A stretch of 11,789 bases of DNA from Alphaproteobacteria bacterium. Its GTDB lineage: Bacteria; Pseudomonadota; Alphaproteobacteria; RS24. This document shows, piece after piece, positions 1-6,971 of the stretch. The stretch is taken from contig JAKMCZ010000043.1 of assembly GCA_022428185.1 (NCBI GenBank), positions 1-11,789 of the forward strand, given 5' to 3'. Position 1 is the first letter of the stretch; every line of letters begins with the position of its first letter. The notes under the pieces are model-generated. The model saw only the letters and a list, made by a program, of their open reading frames with translations, did not search any database and was not told the origin of the DNA. The translations under genes and the position numbers were made by a program.

Positions 1-8
1 TTGGCGAG

Positions 9-1319
9 TTAGAAATAATAGGCGAGACGAAAACGCACGGAGTCTTCATCCGCCAGCGCGGCGGCAAAACGGTCTTTTTCGCCCGCATCATCCTCACCAA
101 TTTTGTCGATAAAGCGCGCTTCCAAAATCGCTTTGAAGCTGCGCCCAATGCGCCGCTCGGCTTCTAGAGAAATCGATGAGCTGTCAGTGTCGAGGTCGAT
201 CAAGCCGCCAATCAAAATGGCGGTTGATTGCGGGTCATTGGCGGTCCAACGCAGGCCAATGCCGATATCATTGCCGAACGGGTGGGGCGACTTCGCCTTG
301 CGCTCGTCATACATATATTCAGCGCCCAAGCCCAAATCAGTGCCGCTGGCGAACAGATTATAGAATGTATATTCAAAGCCACCCGTGGCGCGATTAATGT
401 CGGTTTCTTGTTGGTCCGATCCGAGACTTGGCAGTCCCTTTGCGGCGGGGTTTTCGAGGTCGGGCAGCTTCAGGCTCTGTGTTGATTGCGTGGCTTCGAA
501 CTTCACCAACCACGGCCCCAAAGTGGCCTGCACATCGAGGCCGGTTTGCGTCAAATCGGCGTAATAGGCACGCAATTTGGGCAAGCCATTTGTGCTGTTT
601 GTCTCTCCGGTGAACAGCAGTTGTGGGTCGCGCGTCGTGCCGTCAAACCATGACAGGCCAACATCAAATGCGCCTAAATTATTCTGATAGCGCAGGGCGT
701 AATCATCAACGCGACGCGCTTTGCCGCCGGTCTCGCCGCTCTCAAACAGCACTGTATCGTCATCGACAACGAAACCCGGATTGGGTCGCCCGGTCACCGG
801 ATCGACATATTGGCGGATACGGAAAAACGGCAGCGCATAGCCCGTCAGCGTGCCATAGCGGCTGGCATAGCTGGCTTTGAGCATAGGCTGGCCGAGCTTT
901 TGCTCGCCATCCGTGCTCTCAACATTATCGGTTTGATTGATGATATCGACCAAATGCAGGAATTCAGTAACGCCCCAAAACTCCTTATCAACCCCGATGC
1001 TGGCTTCAAACAGGCCGTTCACATAGCGATATTTGCCTTCGCGCAAATCGACATGGCTGCGCTCATGGTCGTGTTGGTCGTAACGCCCAAACGGCTTCAA
1101 GATGACAGCATGGCGACCGCTGGGCGAGAAAAGCCCAAGCTCAACCTCACCCGCCAGAGCGGCGAAATCTTGTTCCATATCCTCATGCCGCGCATCATTT
1201 GGATGGTGCCGCAGCTCCACCTCAAGATTTCCCTCGACGTCAATATCAAGCGCATATGCCGGGGCGGCGGCCAAACCTAGCGCAAAACCAATGGCGAAAA
1301 GGGATGCGAGGTGACGCAT
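9..1319 (-). CDS. Outer-membrane beta-barrel protein, last gene of the MMPL operon
   Basis: This 436-residue protein starts with a clear Sec signal peptide (basic MRH, hydrophobic core, cleavage likely after AYA near residue 23). It ends in Tyr-Tyr-Phe, the terminal aromatic signature recognised by the BAM machinery in outer-membrane barrels. The body has many alternating hydrophobic/polar stretches rich in Gly, Tyr and Asp, as expected of amphipathic strands. It begins only 9 bases after the stop of the LolA-like gene, so it is the third gene of the MMPL operon; no strong ribosome-binding site precedes the ATG, which suggests coupled translation. By family knowledge, MMPL transporters with a LolA-like periplasmic protein often sit beside a barrel protein (DUF1302- or porin-like). 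Its role as the outer-membrane station of this export system is inference, and I do not recognise the exact family. Confidence 0.8.
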   Translation of the reverse strand: MRHLASLFAIGFALGLAAAPAYALDIDVEGNLEVELRHHPNDARHEDMEQDFAALAGEVELGLFSPSGRHAVILKPFGRYDQHDHERSHVDLREGKYRYVNGLFEASIGVDKEFWGVTEFLHLVDIINQTDNVESTDGEQKLGQPMLKASYASRYGTLTGYALPFFRIRQYVDPVTGRPNPGFVVDDDTVLFESGETGGKARRVDDYALRYQNNLGAFDVGLSWFDGTTRDPQLLFTGETNSTNGLPKLRAYYADLTQTGLDVQATLGPWLVKFEATQSTQSLKLPDLENPAAKGLPSLGSDQQETDINRATGGFEYTFYNLFASGTDLGLGAEYMYDERKAKSPHPFGNDIGIGLRWTANDPQSTAILIGGLIDLDTDSSSISLEAERRIGRSFKAILEARFIDKIGEDDAGEKDRFAAALADEDSVRFRLAYYF

Positions 1320-1328
1320 GGGTAAGTG

Positions 1329-2165
1329 CTACCGCGCCCGTTTCAAACTGTTCTGGGTGAAGTCATCTGCCGATAAGCCGGTCTGGAAAGCGTAATCCTC
1401 CCAGCGCAGCAGCGTCTTCTTTTTGGTGACGTGGTTTTCCATGAATAGTTCATGGGCGCGCCAATATTTATCCAAATATTGCTGGTAATCGCCAAAGGTC
1501 AGGGTTTTCAACAGTGCATTTTTGCGGTCGTAATATACCACTTTACGGCTTTGATAATGCGTCGTGTCCGTCCAAGCCAATGTGCGCGTATAGCCGGAAT
1601 GTTTGTAAAGCGGGCGGCGTTCTACCACATGGCAGGTAAAATCACCGCATGGCTCGTCGCGCAGCCATAAATAGCTATATTTGCCGACTTCCTGCGATGA
1701 GAAATCCTCAAACGCAAATTCCGACCCCATAAATGGCCCGGATTTATTAACTGAGCTGATGCGCTTAACGCGCTTCAAGGCGGGCAGATACATCCACTGC
1801 TCATCCGGGTCAAGAATATGCGCATAGGTCATCATGGCTGTGCCGGCGACATCGGCCGGTTCGTCGAAAATCATCATCGACCAATCGCCATCAGTGACAT
1901 CTTTGTTTTCCAGCGTGTTGAAGCGCAAACGCCGTTCGCTGACATCGCCATTGGCATTGGTCAGCACCATTTCCATTTCGCTGGTGGTGTCGCCAAAACC
2001 CAGATTGGTAGCATCGGTAATCTCGGCAATCGCTTTGCCGCGCGCTTCGGCTTGCTCGGCGCCCGGCAGCCCGGCGCGTTCCGCGAACGCCATGCTCGGC
2101 ACAAGCAAAGCCGCCAATGCGGCACAAATAGTCGGTATTTTGGTCAGTTTGAAGGTGAAAGACAT
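1329..2165 (-). CDS. Periplasmic LolA-like 'outer membrane lipoprotein-sorting' protein
   Basis: The predicted product has 278 residues with a signal peptide cleaved near AFA (residue 28). The ATG at 2165 is chosen because AAGGAG precedes it at good spacing; the reading frame is open further upstream but lacks such a site. The central block GTAMMTYAH (108-116), DEQWMYLPALKRVKRI (121-136) and SGPFMGSEFAFEDF (142-155) is the hallmark of the LolA-like family annotated as outer membrane lipoprotein-sorting protein (PF17131), and the length fits. Cys173 and Cys178 may form a disulfide. The gene starts 22 bases after the MMPL gene stop. Members of this family have a lipid-binding incomplete-barrel fold and usually travel with MMPL/RND transporters. 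The likely role is to accept a hydrophobic cargo from the transporter in the periplasm. The cargo is unknown. Confidence 0.85.
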   Translation of the reverse strand: MSFTFKLTKIPTICAALAALLVPSMAFAERAGLPGAEQAEARGKAIAEITDATNLGFGDTTSEMEMVLTNANGDVSERRLRFNTLENKDVTDGDWSMMIFDEPADVAGTAMMTYAHILDPDEQWMYLPALKRVKRISSVNKSGPFMGSEFAFEDFSSQEVGKYSYLWLRDEPCGDFTCHVVERRPLYKHSGYTRTLAWTDTTHYQSRKVVYYDRKNALLKTLTFGDYQQYLDKYWRAHELFMENHVTKKKTLLRWEDYAFQTGLSADDFTQNSLKRAR

Positions 2166-2187
2166 GTTCGGTCTCCTTTCAGATAAA

Positions 2188-4545
2188 TTATTCAGCCGCT
2201 TGCGGGGCTGCGTTTTTCGGCGCGTCTCGATTGAGCGGGGCGTTCGGGTCGCCGCGTCCATCAATCCACATCAGCAATGCCGGTAACAGCAAGAAGTCCA
2301 GCACAAGCGCGGTCAAAATGGTCAGCGCCACAACGCGCCCCAGCATCGCATTGATGAGGAAGGGCGATAAGGTCAACACCATGAAACCGGCAATCAACAC
2401 GAAGCTGCAAACCCAAAGGGCGGTACCGACGGTTAAAAAACTGTAACGCACACTATCGACGGATGAGTAGTTAAGGTCAAAGCGCGCATGGCGATATTTG
2501 GACAGCATATGCACGGTGGCATCGACAATCAGGCCGATGGCCGTGGCGCCCACAAAGGCAGTCCAGAATCCGACCTCCAATTGATAAAACGAGAAAAAGC
2601 CCATGGCGACGGCGGGCGGTGCAATGTTTGGCACCAGGCTGATAAGGCCGAGGCGCAAACTGCGCAGGGCCAACATCAAACAGGCCGAGATCAGCACAAA
2701 CGCGATAAGTGTGCCGGTGGTCATGGCGTTGAAATTACGTTCGCCGATATAAGAGAACATGACGGCCTGCCCTGACGGTTCGACATGCATGCGCTCTGGC
2801 GTATTGGTCCGCAGCCAGTCGAGCGCACGGGCGCGCAATATTTTCATCTCGGCTGTTGATAAATCCTCCAATGTCACCACCATGCGTGACGCCGATTTAT
2901 CAACGTTAAGCTGGTCGTTCAAATCAAGCCCATAGGGCAGCGACATTTCATATAGCAGCACATATTGCGCTGCCAGTTGGCGGTTATCGGGCACGGTATA
3001 AAAGGTTTCACGGTCGCCGTTAAACGAACGATTGACGCGTTTTACGACATCAGAGAATGAAGCGACGTGAATCACTTCCGGTTGCACACGCAGCCATTGG
3101 GCAAAATTATCGAGGTTTTCGAGATAGGCCGGGTCTGAAACACCGCCGACATCCCCGCTTTCCAGAGAGTAATTGATTATGTAAATACCGGACAAATTAT
3201 CCGCTGCCCAGTCTGAGGCCTTGCGGAAATCGATGCGCTCGTCAAAATATTCAACAAACCGATCGTCAAATGTCAGGCGTGGCAACAGCGCCGTGCCGAT
3301 GAGCGTGACGGCCAGCATGACGAACATCAGGGGCTTGCGTTTTGAAATCACCACTTCAGCCAACCATTCCATTGACCGGCTTTGGCGATCAACCACGGCA
3401 CTCGCCTTCATAGGCAAGATGGTGAGCAAAGCAGGGAACATGGTCATGGATAAAATCCACGCATAAATCGAGCCGATACCCGAAAAATTACCGAGGTCAC
3501 GATAGGGCGGTGCGTCCGAGAAATTCAACGAGAACAGACCAATCGCTGTGGTGACGGAGGTCAAAAAGACGGCTTGGGCATTGACGTTAAGGCTTTCGAT
3601 AATCGCTTGTTTTTTGTCGAGCCCGCGGCCTTGTGCGACCAAGGCGGTAATCAGAATATGCACACAATCGGCCACCGCAACGGTGAGGATAATGGTTGGC
3701 GCGCCCGATGCCGGGGGTGATAAGGGAAGGCCGAGCCAGCCGCCCGTTCCCATGGCAGCACCGGCTGACAGGGTGACGACAATCATGGCGGCGAAGGTGG
3801 CATAAAGTTTGCGTGTGGTGACAATCAGCACTAAGGCGATGATAACAAACATGGTCGGCGTGAGGGTTCTCAAATCATCCTGCGCGGCTTCGGAGAAAGA
3901 GTTGGACAGCATTTGAGAGCCGGTCAACTCAATACGGATATTGGGGTATTTGGCCCGCATGGTTTCGTGGATCTCGCGCGCTTTGATAACAATCGCATTG
4001 GTTGCATCAACATCGTCGCGCGGCGGGCGCAGCGATACTAAAATGGCGGCGGTCTTTTTATCGAGCGACAAAAGCCGACCGGCCAGCAGCGGCTCGTTCA
4101 AAATCGTGTCTTCGACATAGGCGATGCGCTTGTCGTCAATATCAGTCGGGTCCGGCACGAGGTCGCGCACTTCCAAATCATCCTCGCCAATGGCACGGGT
4201 GTTTTGAAAATTGGTCAGGCTGTCAACGCGGGTCGAGAAAGGAATTTGCCAACCGCTCTCGGTCAACTCATAGGCCAGATTAAGCGCTTCGCGGCTGGTC
4301 GCATCGGTGCCGTCTTTTGGCTGATACACATAAAACACCGTATCGGGGCTGGAATAAGTGCGCTCCAATTCCTCAAATGCGGTGAGGTAGGGGTTCTCGC
4401 TGGAAAAGAAGTATCGATAGTCATTGGTGAAGCGTAAATGCTGTCCACCGGCCAGACCCGCCATTGCTAACAGCAATGATATTAAAATCACCAAAAACGG
4501 GCGGCGGACGACAAACTCACCATATTGTTGCATTGTGAAGGGCAT
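2188..4545 (-). CDS. MMPL/RND-family inner-membrane transporter
   Basis: This 785-residue transporter has the two-fold RND layout: TM1 (17-34), a large periplasmic loop (35-230), a bundle of helices (231-380), then TM7 (405-421), a second large loop (422-608) and a second bundle (610-760). Acidic residues in the equivalent helices of each half, Asp293 (VADCVHIL) and Asp675 (IVDATVHML), fit proton-relay positions of RND pumps. The segment TSVTTAIGLFSL (329-340) is a characteristic MMPL motif. The start at 4545 has AAGGAAA seven bases upstream; the open frame extends upstream only to a TTG at 4587. The subfamily looks like the short RND exporters (HAE3-like) that move lipids or hydrophobic compounds. 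It is the first gene of an operon with the LolA-like and barrel proteins, behind a promoter overlapped by a TetR-type operator. The substrate cannot be read from the sequence. Confidence 0.92.
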   Translation of the reverse strand: MPFTMQQYGEFVVRRPFLVILISLLLAMAGLAGGQHLRFTNDYRYFFSSENPYLTAFEELERTYSSPDTVFYVYQPKDGTDATSREALNLAYELTESGWQIPFSTRVDSLTNFQNTRAIGEDDLEVRDLVPDPTDIDDKRIAYVEDTILNEPLLAGRLLSLDKKTAAILVSLRPPRDDVDATNAIVIKAREIHETMRAKYPNIRIELTGSQMLSNSFSEAAQDDLRTLTPTMFVIIALVLIVTTRKLYATFAAMIVVTLSAGAAMGTGGWLGLPLSPPASGAPTIILTVAVADCVHILITALVAQGRGLDKKQAIIESLNVNAQAVFLTSVTTAIGLFSLNFSDAPPYRDLGNFSGIGSIYAWILSMTMFPALLTILPMKASAVVDRQSRSMEWLAEVVISKRKPLMFVMLAVTLIGTALLPRLTFDDRFVEYFDERIDFRKASDWAADNLSGIYIINYSLESGDVGGVSDPAYLENLDNFAQWLRVQPEVIHVASFSDVVKRVNRSFNGDRETFYTVPDNRQLAAQYVLLYEMSLPYGLDLNDQLNVDKSASRMVVTLEDLSTAEMKILRARALDWLRTNTPERMHVEPSGQAVMFSYIGERNFNAMTTGTLIAFVLISACLMLALRSLRLGLISLVPNIAPPAVAMGFFSFYQLEVGFWTAFVGATAIGLIVDATVHMLSKYRHARFDLNYSSVDSVRYSFLTVGTALWVCSFVLIAGFMVLTLSPFLINAMLGRVVALTILTALVLDFLLLPALLMWIDGRGDPNAPLNRDAPKNAAPQAAE

Positions 4546-4571
4546 ACGAGTTTCCTTATTTCGTTTGGTCT

Positions 4572-4600
4572 TAATGTAAGGTGACAATTTTAATTGTCAA
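4572..4600 (-). promoter_or_regulatory. Promoter of the MMPL operon
   Basis: Reading the minus strand, a consensus -35 box TTGACA (4600-4595) is followed after 16 bases by TACATT (4578-4573), a 4/6 match to TATAAT. Transcription would start near 4566, giving a short leader that carries the AAGGAAA ribosome-binding site. Both boxes lie within or next to the two palindromes, so a bound repressor would block polymerase. No transcript data are available, so the call rests on box match and placement. Confidence 0.6.
4582..4599. promoter_or_regulatory. Palindrome TGACAATT-TT-AATTGTCA, likely operator
   Basis: This is a perfect 8-base inverted repeat with a 2-base centre. It contains part of the -35 box of the leftward promoter and lies in the spacer. 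It abuts the second palindrome, sharing one base (4599). It may be a second regulator site or a second half of a compound operator; which protein binds it is not known. Confidence 0.55.
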
Positions 4601-4617
4601 ACTGAACGGTTCAGTTT
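4599..4617. promoter_or_regulatory. TetR-type operator AAACTGAAC-G-GTTCAGTTT
   Basis: This is a perfect 9-base inverted repeat around a single G, located in the divergent gap between the TetR gene and the MMPL operon. The ACTGAAC/GTTCAGT pattern resembles operators of several TetR-family autorepressors. Its position just upstream of, and touching, the leftward -35 box, and 14 bases ahead of the TetR start, suggests one regulator controls both directions. Confidence 0.7.
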
Positions 4618-4630
4618 AATAAAATATATT

Positions 4631-5260
4631 GTGAAACAAGTTTCGCCAGTCATGCGTGGTCGTCGGAAAGATGTCGGCAAACGTGATGCCATTATCTTGG
4701 CAGCGCGTGCGTTGTTTCTTGAGCGCGGCTTTGCCGGCACGTCGATGGAGTGTCTGGCAGCGGCAGCGAATGTTTCCAAAGCCACCCTTTATTCTCATTT
4801 TGCAGATAAGAGCACGCTTTATCGGGCGATTATTGAGGGCAAGGTGACGGATTATCGACTGGCTGATTTCTCCGAGCACCTTTGCGGTGATATGGCGCGC
4901 GACTTGGAATATATCGCTATGAGTATGCAGAATTTAATTTTTGATGATGAGGCCGTTTCCATGTTGCGCATGGTGATTAGCGAAGCGCGCCATCAATCGC
5001 TCATTGTCAAAGTTTTTGACGAAGCCGGGCCGAAGCAAGTATTTGGCCGCATTGCTGATTATTTTATGGCGTGTAAAGAGCGCGGTGAAAAAGGGCTGGG
5101 CTGCCCGCATGCCGAGGCTAAATTATTCACCGATCTGGTGATCGGGCACCGCCACTTTATGCAAGTCTTGATGAATATAGAAAAGGCGCCAACTGCCGCC
5201 GCCCGCAAGAAAAATGCGCAGCAAGCTGTCGGCGCCTTTTTGGCATTGAAAAAAAGCTAG
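4631..5260 (+). CDS. TetR/AcrR-family (AefR-like) transcriptional regulator
   Basis: The product is 209 residues from a GTG start. The N-terminal domain has the TetR helix-turn-helix: RDAIILAARALFLERGF (18-34), then TSMECLAAAANVSKATLYSHFADKSTLY (37-64). The C-terminal half (LRMVISEARH, FDEAGPKQVFGRIADYF, KLFTDLVIGHRHF) fits the AefR-like TetR C-terminal domain (PF14246 type). The start is uncertain: neither the GTG at 4631 nor the ATG at 4652 has a Shine-Dalgarno site, and a TATATT box ends right at 4630, so the transcript may be leaderless or start after the GTG. It is divergent from the MMPL operon with palindromes between them, and by family precedent it probably represses that operon and itself. 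Its stop codon overlaps the stop of the convergent gene within a CTAG. Confidence 0.9.
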   Translation: MKQVSPVMRGRRKDVGKRDAIILAARALFLERGFAGTSMECLAAAANVSKATLYSHFADKSTLYRAIIEGKVTDYRLADFSEHLCGDMARDLEYIAMSMQNLIFDDEAVSMLRMVISEARHQSLIVKVFDEAGPKQVFGRIADYFMACKERGEKGLGCPHAEAKLFTDLVIGHRHFMQVLMNIEKAPTAAARKKNAQQAVGAFLALKKS

Positions 5261-5718
5261 TCCCTGCTGTGGCGACGCTGCATATGGTCAGCAATTTTGG
5301 CGCGCGCCTCCGGTGACAAGCCGCTGCCCATATCGCGCAAAGCGCCGTGCAGGTTTTCATTCAGCCTTTGCGCTGCCGCTTGCGAGCGATTAAGCGCTGC
5401 GGTGATGTCCTGGGGGTCGGGCTGTTTGACCGATAGGCTGGCTCTGAACGCTTTGCGGGCTGCGCGCAATTCTTCTAGAGCGCCCAATAATTCCGGGCGG
5501 CGCTCTTGGAATACGCGGCGCGCCAATTCCTTATCGGCGCCATCGAGGTGGCGGATAACGCGCTCTTCAGTACGCAATAGGCGTTTGTCTACCCAGCCCA
5601 CCTCATCTGAAAAGCCGCGCCATTTCATAGCGTAATTTGCGGCAGCGCCAATCAGAAACAGATTGAGCGCCAAGGATAAGGCGAGGGTGGCGTAGATTAA
5701 TTTTTGTTTGTTAGCCAT
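5257..5718 (-). CDS. Membrane-anchored periplasmic CpxP/metal-resistance-like protein
   Basis: A 153-residue protein with one N-terminal membrane segment (about 7-29, no obvious cleavage site), followed by a soluble, almost wholly alpha-helical domain rich in Arg, Leu, Ala and Glu (ERVIRHLDG, FQERRPELLGALEELRAARKAF, SPEARAKIADHMQ). This matches the 'periplasmic heavy-metal sensor' or Metal_resist group (PF13801; CnrX/CpxP/Spy-like), where an anchored helical hairpin senses metal or unfolded protein. Few His or Cys residues are visible, so metal binding is not assured and an envelope-stress role is equally possible. It is the third gene of the sigma operon. Its AGGAG site overlaps the anti-sigma stop codon (ATAGGAG), so translation is likely coupled. 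It probably modulates the neighbouring anti-sigma factor, as CnrX does in the CnrYXH system, but this is inference. Confidence 0.75.
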   Translation of the reverse strand: MANKQKLIYATLALSLALNLFLIGAAANYAMKWRGFSDEVGWVDKRLLRTEERVIRHLDGADKELARRVFQERRPELLGALEELRAARKAFRASLSVKQPDPQDITAALNRSQAAAQRLNENLHGALRDMGSGLSPEARAKIADHMQRRHSRD

Positions 5719-5726
5719 GGTAACTC

Positions 5727-6176
5727 CTATAGCGGATCGGTTGGAAGAAACGCATCACTGATAATATCGAGAGACGCCAAAAGGTCGGCGCTGCCGGTCA
5801 CACTGTCGACCAGCAAGGGTGCCATAATAATGCCGCCGATAAAACACGCGGCCAGCGCGGTCGCACCGGTCCAAACGGCGCGCAATGATGGCGCGGTGGG
5901 CGTCGGGAATGGAACGATTTCACCGGCGAGTGCGGCTTCCATATCGCCCATAATCCGGCTGTGCAATTCTTCTGAAGGGCTTGCCAGCTTGGCGCTTCCT
6001 ATTGCATCAAGCAGTTTGTCGAGTTCTTCTGTTCGGGCCAATATGGCGGCTGCCTCGCCATCGCTGTCAACGAGGTTTTGCATGGCGCTGCGATATTGTT
6101 GCGGCCAAAGCGCATTTTTTGCACCATAAGCGGCAACCAGTTTTTCAAATTCGTGAACGGTTATATCATTACTCAT
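5727..6176 (-). CDS. Single-span membrane anti-sigma factor
   Basis: A 149-residue protein with a soluble N-terminal cytosolic part (about 1-95), one membrane helix (about 99-122, AVWTGATALAACFIGGIIMAP region) and a short periplasmic tail. There is no HxxxCxxC zinc anti-sigma signature. The ATG overlaps the stop of the sigma gene in an ATGA, the usual coupling that keeps sigma and anti-sigma in balance, and the next gene follows after 8 bases. Its location, topology and size make an anti-sigma role the best call even though no strong family motif is visible: the N-terminal region would hold the sigma factor at the membrane, and the periplasmic tail would contact the CpxP-like protein. Confidence 0.75.
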   Translation of the reverse strand: MSNDITVHEFEKLVAAYGAKNALWPQQYRSAMQNLVDSDGEAAAILARTEELDKLLDAIGSAKLASPSEELHSRIMGDMEAALAGEIVPFPTPTAPSLRAVWTGATALAACFIGGIIMAPLLVDSVTGSADLLASLDIISDAFLPTDPL

Positions 6177-6835
6177 TTTATCAGTTCCAAATGGTCTTTA
6201 AAGGGGGTCAGTTCTTCGTTCAATTTGCTTCTCGCGCGGCGCAATAGCGATTCCAACGCGGCCAGTGTAATGCCCATTTGGGTCGCGGCGTCAGCCTGTT
6301 TGGTCTCGCGATAGTAAACCAGCTCAATGGCTTGCTTTTGGTCGGCGGTCAGCGCGTCTAAGGCCGCGCGTAATTGGCGATTGCGATCGGCTTCCATTTG
6401 CGCCGCTTCAATGTTTTCGCGCTCATCTGCCGGTTCGGCAATGGCATCAATGTCGGTGGTCGGTTTGCGGCGGCGAAGAATATCGATGCAGCGATTTGTA
6501 GCGATGCGATACAGCCAAGTGGTGACTTTGGCATTGCCGCTTTGCCAGTTTGCGGCATTTTTCCAAACCGACAGAAAGACGTCCTGTGCGGCTTCCTCGG
6601 CCTCGGCTTGGTTGCCTAATTTTTGACGGCAGATATGCACCATATAAGAGAGGTGACGATTGACCAATTCGGCCCCGGCTCCGGTCGCAGCTTTGCGGTC
6701 CGCTCCGCCGATTATCCGAAGCAGCGTATCGTCTGACGCATCGGCAAGCGAGGCCAGCGTCTGGCCTGTTACGCGGCTGCTCATTATGCCATCTGCCTCC
6801 TGAATTGGCTGCTTATTGATGCAGTGAAGCGACAT
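6173..6835 (-). CDS. ECF-type RNA polymerase sigma factor
   Basis: A 220-residue sigma-70-family protein. Region 2 spans about 53-122 (ELVNRHLSYMVHICRQKLG, EAEEAAQDVFLSVWKN, TTWLYRIATNRCIDILRRR), and region 4 spans about 153-209 (ALDALTADQKQAIELVYY, QADAATQMGIT, ESLLRRARSKL). Region 3 is absent, which is typical of ECF (group IV) sigmas. Two starts are credible. The ATG at 6835 has GGAGG five bases upstream and is used here. The ATG at 6784 has a perfect AGGAGG but 11 bases away, and would give 203 residues. It heads the operon sigma / anti-sigma / CpxP-like protein and is divergent from the small RNA at 6918-7002. Its target promoters are unknown; envelope or metal stress is the natural guess from the neighbours. 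Confidence 0.92.
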   Translation of the reverse strand: MSLHCINKQPIQEADGIMSSRVTGQTLASLADASDDTLLRIIGGADRKAATGAGAELVNRHLSYMVHICRQKLGNQAEAEEAAQDVFLSVWKNAANWQSGNAKVTTWLYRIATNRCIDILRRRKPTTDIDAIAEPADERENIEAAQMEADRNRQLRAALDALTADQKQAIELVYYRETKQADAATQMGITLAALESLLRRARSKLNEELTPFKDHLELIK

Positions 6836-6920
6836 TTGGGCCTCCAGTTTATGAGAAACTAAAAAAAGAAAGCAAATTCTTAAATCCAAAAGAATTAACG
6901 GCGCGTATATTAAATACTGT

Positions 6921-6933
6921 CACATTAAATGTG
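6921..6933. repeat. Short palindrome CACATT-A-AATGTG between sigma operon and sRNA
   Basis: A perfect 6-base inverted repeat around one A. It overlaps the plausible -35 box of the leftward sigma operon (GTGACA, 6923-6918) and lies at the start of the predicted rightward small RNA, where it could alternatively fold as a weak 5-bp hairpin with a TAA loop. It could be an operator acting on both transcripts. The evidence is symmetry and location only. Confidence 0.4.
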
Positions 6934-6971
6934 CTTTAGTGTCCTCCTCCCCCCTCATTGGAGACACTTTT

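Noticed and set aside
810..1280. 156-codon plus-strand open frame opposite the barrel gene
   Set aside because: It is antisense to a well-supported signal-peptide/barrel gene, has no ribosome-binding site and shows no family motif, so it is a shadow frame.
1834..2286. 150-codon plus-strand open frame opposite the LolA-like and MMPL genes
   Set aside because: It runs antisense across the junction of two clear genes, and its composition is explained by the codon bias of the real strand.
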